A stretch of DNA of 64,000 nucleotides from Haemonchus contortus (taxonomy: Eukaryota; Nematoda; Chromadorea; Rhabditida; Trichostrongylidae). The stretch lies in contig LS997566.1 of NCBI GenBank assembly GCA_000469685.2, positions 20,020,545-20,084,544 of the forward strand, read 5' to 3'. This document shows, in pieces, positions 56,298 through 64,000 of the stretch (the stretch's first letter is position 1; every line of letters starts with the position of its first letter). Both the position numbers and the translations under genes were made by a program. The notes beneath the pieces are model-generated. The model had not been told where the DNA came from. It saw only the letters and a list, made by a program, of their open reading frames with translations, and searched no databases.

Positions 56298-57823
56298 CTG
56301 AAATAGATCCAAATAAAGAATCGATTTATTGTTTTTGTTTGTTTATCGATGATGTACACAGACGCAGAACATAAGAAACTTCTACCAACTGAGTACTAGA
56401 AGCTATAAGAACTTGCTATGCATAGCGAGAGGTGAATAACATAGTGAAGAGGCTGTTGACTTGATCACACAATTGGGCCAATTTCTCACGAAAACAAGCG
56501 TCGTGCTAATCCATTACCTACTGTTAGATAAATAGAGGAGAGCCTCTGGAGCTGTGACAACTCGAACGTATCATGTGGTTGTGTACTGGTGTATGCCCGA
56601 TAGTTTCCTCATGGCTCTCTACTTTTCCTTGCCCAATAAACCGAACGGCAGGAAACTTTTGTTCGGCTCTATTTATGCTATCCTTCGTGGCACAGTTCAC
56701 GACAACTTCGAGTCGACAATCTAATTCCCGACGGATAAAAAAAGTGATAAAAGCGACAAAAGTGAAGAAAACACGAAAAGTGGCATGTTTAGAGAGCTGT
56801 AAGGCCTAAAAAAGTAGTAAAATCAGAAGTTGGGCGAGATTATGACGGCACACGTTGCATGGAAGGATTATTCGGACGAGCTGTCCAATTGTATGTGCCA
56901 TTGCGTACGGCTGGCTGCAATGCACTGTCTGCATGCAAGATGTATGTCTCGGTGGGGACCTCTACAGCCTCTACAACACTGCGAAAACTCGTCAGCTTTC
57001 AAATACGTACTTCGTCCAGCTCGATTCTGGGGCTCCTTTTAAGCACTATCTAGGCCGTTTTTCCACCCGACAGCTATGGCTTCCTGTGCTATACTTAGAG
57101 GTTCACATTGCTTGATGTCGTTTCGGATCTGGGTTTTCACTTCTTCATCATTCCACGGAGCACTGTTCGGTCACCAGAACAAGCTTAAAAGAGTTTGCTT
57201 TTAAGGGAGCATCCACTGCCTGCTAATTCTCGACAAGCTCCGAGTTCATCGTCTAGTAGGTGAAGAAGAGAAATTACCATTCGGAAATGGACGTGCGATT
57301 CACCACGTGGGCCAGCTAGATCCCTCGAAGATCCACAAGTTCTTAATAATGATGAGTATTCATGACATTAATGGCATCTGAATAATCGAAAGAGTATTAT
57401 AGTAATACAGAGAAGGACTTAATTGATTCGACAAAGCAATTTTTGACAACCCCTTTGAGCTGTTTGCCGTGAATAGTGAAATACTATGGAGTGAGGGGAT
57501 TTAGTGGGTGCTATTACAAAAAGTATAAATGAACGATGAGTCGGCCATAGAACAGACAAACATAGATTGGAGGTCTGTGAATGGACTCGTACTTAGAATC
57601 CGATTCGACTAGAGAAGGACTTTGACTGCTCCCCTGCATGTCCAACTATGATGGAATGCTTGGGGGTAAGCCAGATTGATATCGTTCACTCCCAACGTTG
57701 ACCTTTAATCCTGGACCCTCTTGTAGAAATTTGAACAAACATCTTTGTTTCCTGAATATCTCTTTGTTCCTAGACAGCTGATCAGATATGCGAGGACCAT
57801 CGCATCTGTTGGTGTATGTATTA
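56298..57823. other. Intergenic, with a short dispersed repeat
   Basis: No gene is recognised. 56855-57050 is copy 3 of the CGGACGAG repeat family (see 46570 and 54790), so the three overlapping open frames there are more likely repeat sequence than coding. Confidence 0.45.
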
Positions 57824-58698
57824 GGTTGGAAGGAAAGTCCTGCGACACAATGAAGGTCTTCTCCAAATCATTTCTGAAATTTTCCAGGCCAATCAATTTT
57901 CGGAATTATATTTACCAAAGAGGTCAACAACCTTCTATTATCCTATGAGTAAATCACTGATGCCTTCTACCCAGGAATGAGGAAGCTGTGACTCAAAGAA
58001 GTAATTGACTGCCGTTTTCAGATCACATTAAATTTCGAATTTTTTCCCCACAACGGGATGCTCAAGAAGGCGGAGCGCATGGTAGGTAAAAGGGACAACA
58101 CTTGGGGAGTACGACTGATGGACAACCTGGAACCAACTGGAATCGTAGAACTTTTGACGCGTGTTTAAAGCGAAATTGCGACGTGCGTTGACCCTCTGTA
58201 GGGACCTGATTTACGGTTTTGATCGTCCTTCTCTAACCCCGTTGGCCAAACTTCGGGGTTCATAAGGGTAACCGATAGCTGTGTCCATCTAGTCTGCGTT
58301 TAGCCACTCATAGTGGATGGATCCCTTCAACCTCCTTCAAACTAAGGGACGAAGCGTTCGTTACTTCAAAAGCTAGTATCTCCTCCAGTGAAGCGATCCA
58401 ACCGATTGTTGACCGTTGATCGGTGAGCAGTGCCAGCATTGATTGGGTTGCTGATAATTTAAGCTGCTACACCCCCATTTTTCCCTTGGTGTGTTCAGAA
58501 GAAGGTGATGGTACGAATCGGGTGTTGCCCATTCATTGACCGTAATGCTGCTAAAGCCCACACGCGTGCCCTTATTCACTCATGTGTTGATTACCTGAGG
58601 AGTGTCCTGCAAGTTTATCACTCTTGCTGCCGTGTTTACATTGTTGATACAAATTGTTGACGCTCCAAATTTTTTGTCGCAGGACTTTCCTTCCAACC
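57824..58698 (-). mobile_element. Mariner-like relic with intact ends, 875 bp
   Basis: Terminal repeats GGTTGGAAGGAAAGTCCTGC (continuing GACA) at 57824 and its perfect inverse ending at 58698 match over 24 bp. The left flank is TA; the right flank is CA, one base away from TA. On the - strand near 57960-58030 a degenerate C-terminal segment (NYFFESQ, then HSWVEGI) matches the mariner FF-S-P-FY-GI ending. Near 58060-58130 SYSP and HALRLL resemble the PYSPDLAPSDYHLF motif, but the catalytic Asp is lost. The inner coding part is largely deleted. Confidence 0.75.
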
Positions 58699-61600
58699 CA
58701 ATATATGCCCCTTCTTAACTATACATGATTTTAAGAAACCGGTTTGAAAGGCTTACAACGAGAAAATGGAAGGTTGATGGAAAATAGTTACCAAAAAACC
58801 CTACATTTACTGTATTTGGGGAAAAGGGGCTCCTAAAGTCACATTCCACTCGAACTTCACCACCTCAGAGCGCTTTTTTTCAGAAAACATAGATTAAGCA
58901 GCTAGCTGTAGATAGATCGCCATAGTTCACGTGGTCCAAAAAGTGGTCCCTCGGCCTAAACTCCTTCTACCACCCAAAGTGTGTCCTCCTGCAAGATAAG
59001 CCTTAGGTAATGCGCCACCATCTATCAAGTTGTCCTGAATGATTAGGCAGGCCGTTACGAAGTGCTTATTGTGAGAGAAGTTCGTCAGTGAAGGTTTGAA
59101 CGACTGAACTGCATACCATTGAAAATGAAGATAAATAAAAACAAAAGTTCAATTAAAATTAATAAACAAATTCAAATAAAACAAAAATTGGTGATTACGA
59201 AAAAATCAGAAACAGCGGATTGGGTTGAAAAGCTCGTTTGACTACATTGACTGGAGGAATTGGTTGGCTGGTCGTCGTAGCGATGGAGCTTCTCCACAAG
59301 TTTTAAATCGGCAATCAAAATGATTATCGTAGTAGTAAAGCCTGTGCACTTTTGATTGGAATCGAAGTTCCCTTACACGCATAGATAAGTTGAGAACACA
59401 GAAGACTGAATCTAAGCATGGAAGAAGATAATCAGTGGACAACTAAGCTCCTAGCAGGCGGAAGTGGCGTAGTGGCAAATGGCGCACTTCACGCACATGG
59501 TCACGAGTTCAAACTCCGGAACGCTACCCGCCCGAGCCAGCAAACCATTTCTGTCCTCGGGATTGGTTGATTGGTACCAGATTCGTTCGGGAGGATAAAT
59601 GCGCTAACTTGTACATTGGCCAGCCAGCGCAAGTCATTGTAAACAAACTCATCTATCTAGTAACAAACATTCTTGCAAACAAAGTCTAAAAGTCATCTAA
59701 CACAATCAAAATGTTCATTGGATGAAGCGCTCGGTCCTGATGAATAATAGTCTCTTTCGTATATCGTCCCTGCCCTGACTGCAACGCTACGCATATTCCG
59801 AAGCAAACCTGACTCACTCGGTGGCTGATAGAATCAAAGCGAACTCTCAGCAGAGTTTTCGAATCTTTGGGCGACTTTTTTAGTTCGTACCGCTGCTTTC
59901 CGTTGAGGCTGAGATGCTGGCAGTAAGTGGGGGTGATAGCTCTCTGGAGTGCGATGGTCCCTAATTTGTCCCTGGCCTACTACCTTAGCCATTCGGGATG
60001 GATATCTTTTCAAAAGGTGTCCAATTGCGGAAATGAGATACTACTCAGAGCAGGGATGTAGTATTGCGTGATGAATTTTCATCCATATTTCCCGTCCATT
60101 AGCCGTACACGACACAGAGCCATCTCAAAAGCATATATGACCTTGCCATAATGGAATTTTCATCGGCTTTGGAAAAAGGAAACGAAATGAAAGAGATAAC
60201 CGAGACAATCGAATCGAAGGCTATTAGATGTCTGATGGGACTTCTTTCTGGCAAAAACAAGTGCCATTGAGAGAATTCTAAATTTCAGCTCATTATCCAA
60301 TTATCTCTGACTCAGATAACTCTGAAAATCTTTCAGCCAAATATAGCTACAGCTTCAGTTAGTGAACCTCAATTGTGAGTCCAGAGTCGCGGCTTCAGCC
60401 TAACCTCTGCGGAGCAAATCGAAGTTGCATTATCTAATTACTGAGACCCTGAGGTAATGAATAAGCCTGACCAAATAGCGAGATAGTGCGACGAGGCACG
60501 ATGACCGGCAGAGAATCATGAGGCAGGTGGTTGCTCTCAGATGCAATGATTTATAGCCTTTGGCATTCATGTAGTATTCCATAGGTATATATGGATTTAT
60601 GGGACTTCTAAGGAAGTTCAGATTGGCCAAAGACCACTCGAGACCAAACTCTCATAAGCATTGTTGATGTCGAACTTTGTGAGTACTAGAACTGATCCGT
60701 TTCTAGTCTTCCAAGAAATAAAAGACGGCCGTATTCAGCATGATCATATCATCTGCTCAGAATCATTGGACAGCCAGTCAAAATTTGATTGAATAGTATG
60801 GATGCTCGAATAGAAATAATATGCTTCTGAAGGAGCTCTTTTCGGCGCTTCCGTCTTTTACCAAGCAAATCCCGTGAGGTCTTTTTATCGAAGAGTATCA
60901 GGCGAGAGACAGTATTTGATTGTCGCTTGTGCTTGGGTGCAAGAATAATAGCGTCAGCTAAAGAACCATAGAGGTTTAGCAGTTACTGTATAGAGCAGGC
61001 CGCAAACCGAATACATAAGTCATTTTCAAAAATATCGTCAAGGATCGTCACAATCGACTCGATCGGAAGGAGAAACGAGATCAATTCCTGAATAAGCAGC
61101 ATCAATAACATCATCGTTGATTCCTCAAAAGCGTCCATTTTAGGAGCGGGGTAAACGATATCCTTCGAAGGGAGTCCTTCGAAGCATCCCTAAGATCCAA
61201 AAATGGTTTGTGCCAGTTCTTGTGCTGATATACCAGAAACCCCTTGGAGGCTGACAATAACTTTAGGACTGTGTGCTGCGGACAAGTTCTCTAGAAGGTT
61301 TTGAAAACCGTGACAAGGTTCCAAATCCTTGTTTTGTAGATGAACAAGTGAAAATTGAGGTTTTCGGTCGCTAGAGTCGTACAACGCATGCCTATAAGCC
61401 TGACAGGCCTAGGCAATAGAGCGAGAAAAGCTCGTTTCTGAAAGCTGTGCGTAAGATTGGGACAGTATTGATCAACTGTCATTACATAGACTATGCAGAA
61501 TATGAAGTAGTTGAGTCAAATGATCAAAAGCCCTTACGAGCACCTGGCGAACAGACAGAGTGCTTGGATTGAGCTTATACGTAGTGTGAACTCGCGAGAA

Positions 61601-64000
61601 ACCTCCATTGGATTACAAAAACACAGAAACTCGTTAATATTGAATGGAACCAGTGCACTTATAGAATAAGCTATGTTTTATTGGCTTCAATGAGGTGAGC
61701 TTGAAGGCTATCAATGCTCACAAGCGAAAGGTCCTTGGAAAAAGATTCGATGAGGTCGTGGAATGTGATCAATAACCCTTCGAAGTCACCTTTTGGGGAA
61801 ACTGAAGAGCCTTCATCAAGAAAGTGCCGAGCTCGCCGTAATGTTTGAACCGTCTAAAATCGACCCTCGTGAAGAAAATGGTGACAGAAATGAGTAAGAA
61901 GCTTGAATTATGTGACTAAGGAAGAGTAAAGGTGGTTTAGCGATTATGGGCTTGAGCATGTAAATTCAGAGTGATTGACGAGCCTAAAAATAGCTTCAAT
62001 TGGCTTGTAGGAGGAACTTTGGAAGGTTGCTTTCAAGTGCCAGGCTCTATGGTACCTAAGTTGTGTCCCATGGTTAGCTGTACAAGCTGATTTTACCACT
62101 ACATTAACGGCCGGTTTACAGAAAACCACACTCTTTTCTCCCTATCTTCCGAGTGAGAAGTATTTTCTCCTCAGCACTGTTCTGTGCTCGAGGACTTTCC
62201 ACAGCTGCTGCTCCGTCGCAATGAAATCGGGACGGATTTTGCTCCAAGTTCAACAACTAAATAGGCAAGAGGGTCTGTGGGTACTTACCTTCGGTATTTT
62301 CATCTACCTTCTCCATTTTGCATCACTCCCAGGTCAAGAGGTTCTCGGCGATACGAGGCTCAGCAATGGATAAGCCGCAGTATATTCACCTCATGAAGGA
62401 TAGAGCTGAGGGCTAGTGGGAGAGGAAGGATTTTTACAAATGAGTTATTCCTTTGGGACACGCCTATAGGAAGTTCTCGCAGCTGATTCTGGAGATGGAG
62501 CCGCCTTCCAAATGACTTAAGTCATAAGGAAGTGGTGTAGTGCTGCAAAAATCACTACTACTGCAGAAACGCCAAGGGGTACATAGAGCTAACGGCCGCG
62601 GTTAGGGGCTATTGCTATCCAACATGAACTGACGGCATCCTACTCTGGAACTTTCACGATTCATTTCCGTCTTTTAACAGCAAACCTCCTGAATGTATGC
62701 GGCTTCTATAGATATTTAGCTTTCACTTGGCAAAATTCGTATCAAACTCTACTAGGGTTCAGAAAAGCGATTTTCACGGTACCTGTAGGAGGTTCACGAT
62801 CACCTAAATTTGAAAGGGGTACGTTAGTGGAATCTCTAACGTTTTCTAAATACTCAGTCACCCAATCAAGCTCCAGCTCTGTCCGAGCTGCCTGTCTTAT
62901 GAAGTAAGTCTGTGCTTGGTCTAGAACTGCGCGAATGATTATATTCTTTTATATGATTATCATAAGCTTTTTCATGTTGTATTTAATGCTATACATATTC
63001 ACTCTATGAACCGAAAAAAGTTTACTTCAGAACTCGAATACTGTTTGAACAACGTGCAGTCAATGTCGACTTGTCGGCTTGCTTGTCTGTCTGTCTACAA
63101 ACTTTCACATCAACAAATATAAGCTAGTGTGGGAGGTGAGTAACAAAGCGAAATGTCAATAAGATTTGCGATGCCATTTTAGTAAGGATTTCCACTAACG
63201 TCTACACAGCTTCAGCTGCTCATTAAGATATGTGGGTTACGGTCTTTCCTGAAAGGGAAAGTTTTTTCGAATCTACAGGAAGACATCAATAGAGAAGTGG
63301 TTTCTGTTAACAAATGGCTGTGATAGGTGAGATAACAAGAGAAAAGAGAACCAACCAGCCTAAAAGTTTCCACAAATATGCTTAGAGAGATGCTATTCAC
63401 TCTTATGCATGTGTATATATTCGGATATTTCGTGATATCATAGGCGGCCGAACAAGCGTGGCTCATCTTCCAACTTCTTGTTCCCACTTACGGAGTATGG
63501 GAGCGAGGCGAGCACAAAATCGCTTAGAAACGGTCTAAACAGAAATTCTTGATCCAAATTTGGATAGACTCCTGCAGCCAAGTGGTCGGAAGTGGTGAAG
63601 TAGTACTCGCTCTATACGGCCTACCCAGTTCGCCCTCACCCCCCCCCCCCCCGGACTAGGTAAGCAAGGAAGAAGAAGCTAGATATACTGTGCGCATGTA
63701 AGTGGGAATGCCCTTACATAGGAAGGCGATGGAAAGTTTCAGAATGAATCCTCGTTGGCCAGCCGCATGATGCTCGGTTTCAAGATGTTCACAGTTTAGC
63801 GACCCCCCCCCCCGCATACTGTATAAAGCTTCCCATTACTGCAAAGTATTGAGAAGCTGTCAGAATGTAAATGAAAAACCTGCTAGGATAGAGAAAGTTT
63901 GACTGCAACACGGGAGAAGGAATGGTAACCAATACAAGACTTTTACTGGCTATATTTGCCCTGACCGGCTTAGTCGGTTTATTACGCATTCGAAAATAAA
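58699..64000. other. Intergenic, no gene recognised apart from a SINE
   Basis: I recognise no gene in these 5.3 kb. On the - strand 61700-61870 contains a roughly 54-codon stretch without Met (ARHFLDEGSS then LIESFSKDLS) that looks protein-like, and weak coding-like pieces continue to about 60400. A very old retroelement is possible, but I could not identify motifs. Poly-C runs occur at 63639-63652 and 63805-63814. Confidence 0.4.
59458..59655 (+). mobile_element. tRNA-derived SINE, copy 5
   Basis: GTGGCGTAGTGGCAAATGGC is a good A box (TGGCGTAGTGG) and GGTCACGAGTTCAAACTCCG a damaged B box. The family motifs CCGCCCGAGCC, TTGATTGGTACCAGATTCGT, GGGAGGATAAATGCGC and CCAGCGCAAGTCATTGT follow in order. 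Confidence 0.78.

Noticed and set aside
56830..57115. Three overlapping + strand frames with Cys/His-rich stretches, zinc-finger-like at first sight
   Set aside because: The region is a member of a short dispersed repeat family, and the Cys spacing fits no zinc-binding motif.

Overview
The window looks like nuclear DNA of a nematode, most likely a clade V (strongylid or hookworm-like) parasite. The reasons are short exons separated by large GT-AG introns, TTTTCAG or TTTCAG acceptors, several mariner families and many short dispersed repeats. The species cannot be fixed from the sequence alone. Most open frames longer than 60 codons are chance or intron read-through. Two spliced genes are clear, both on the + strand and both for actin-binding proteins.

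Gene 1 (11316-21819) encodes a cortactin homologue. I traced 19 coding exons that stay in phase and give about 695 residues: an acidic Arp2/3-binding N-terminus, seven cortactin repeats, a charged helical region, proline-rich linkers and a C-terminal SH3 domain. Five of the repeats each occupy exactly one 111-nt exon, with phase 1 at both ends. Gene 2 (39199-49332) encodes a tropomodulin-family protein in nine exons (about 683 residues). It has a tropomodulin leucine-rich-repeat core of ordinary size, a shortened N-terminus, and an unusual Lys/Ala/Pro/Glu/Thr-rich C-terminal tail of about 390 residues, most of it in one 1.1-kb exon. A single transmembrane-segment exon on the - strand (56097-56297) may belong to a third gene.

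The rest is repeat-rich. 3558-5619 holds a mariner nested inside an older mariner. Further mariner relics lie at about 33.3-33.7, 44.9-45.6, 52.6-53.5 and 57.8-58.7 kb. Six copies of a tRNA-derived SINE are scattered through the window. Five copies of a roughly 380-bp miniature inverted-repeat element (18.7, 19.6, 43.7, 54.4 and 55.2 kb) each have a 20-bp terminal inverted repeat starting GGGT and are each flanked by their own 9-bp target duplication. Four of these five form two head-to-head inverted pairs, one of them inside a cortactin intron next to a second large foldback. A 40-nt-arm hairpin lies at 10271-10370.

The most notable observations are the 9-bp-duplication element family and its inverted pairs, the nested mariners, the cortactin one-exon-per-repeat layout, the long tropomodulin tail with a possible 42-nt cassette exon, and the hairpin and foldback structures. 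I saw no CRISPR array, rRNA gene or intact tRNA gene.
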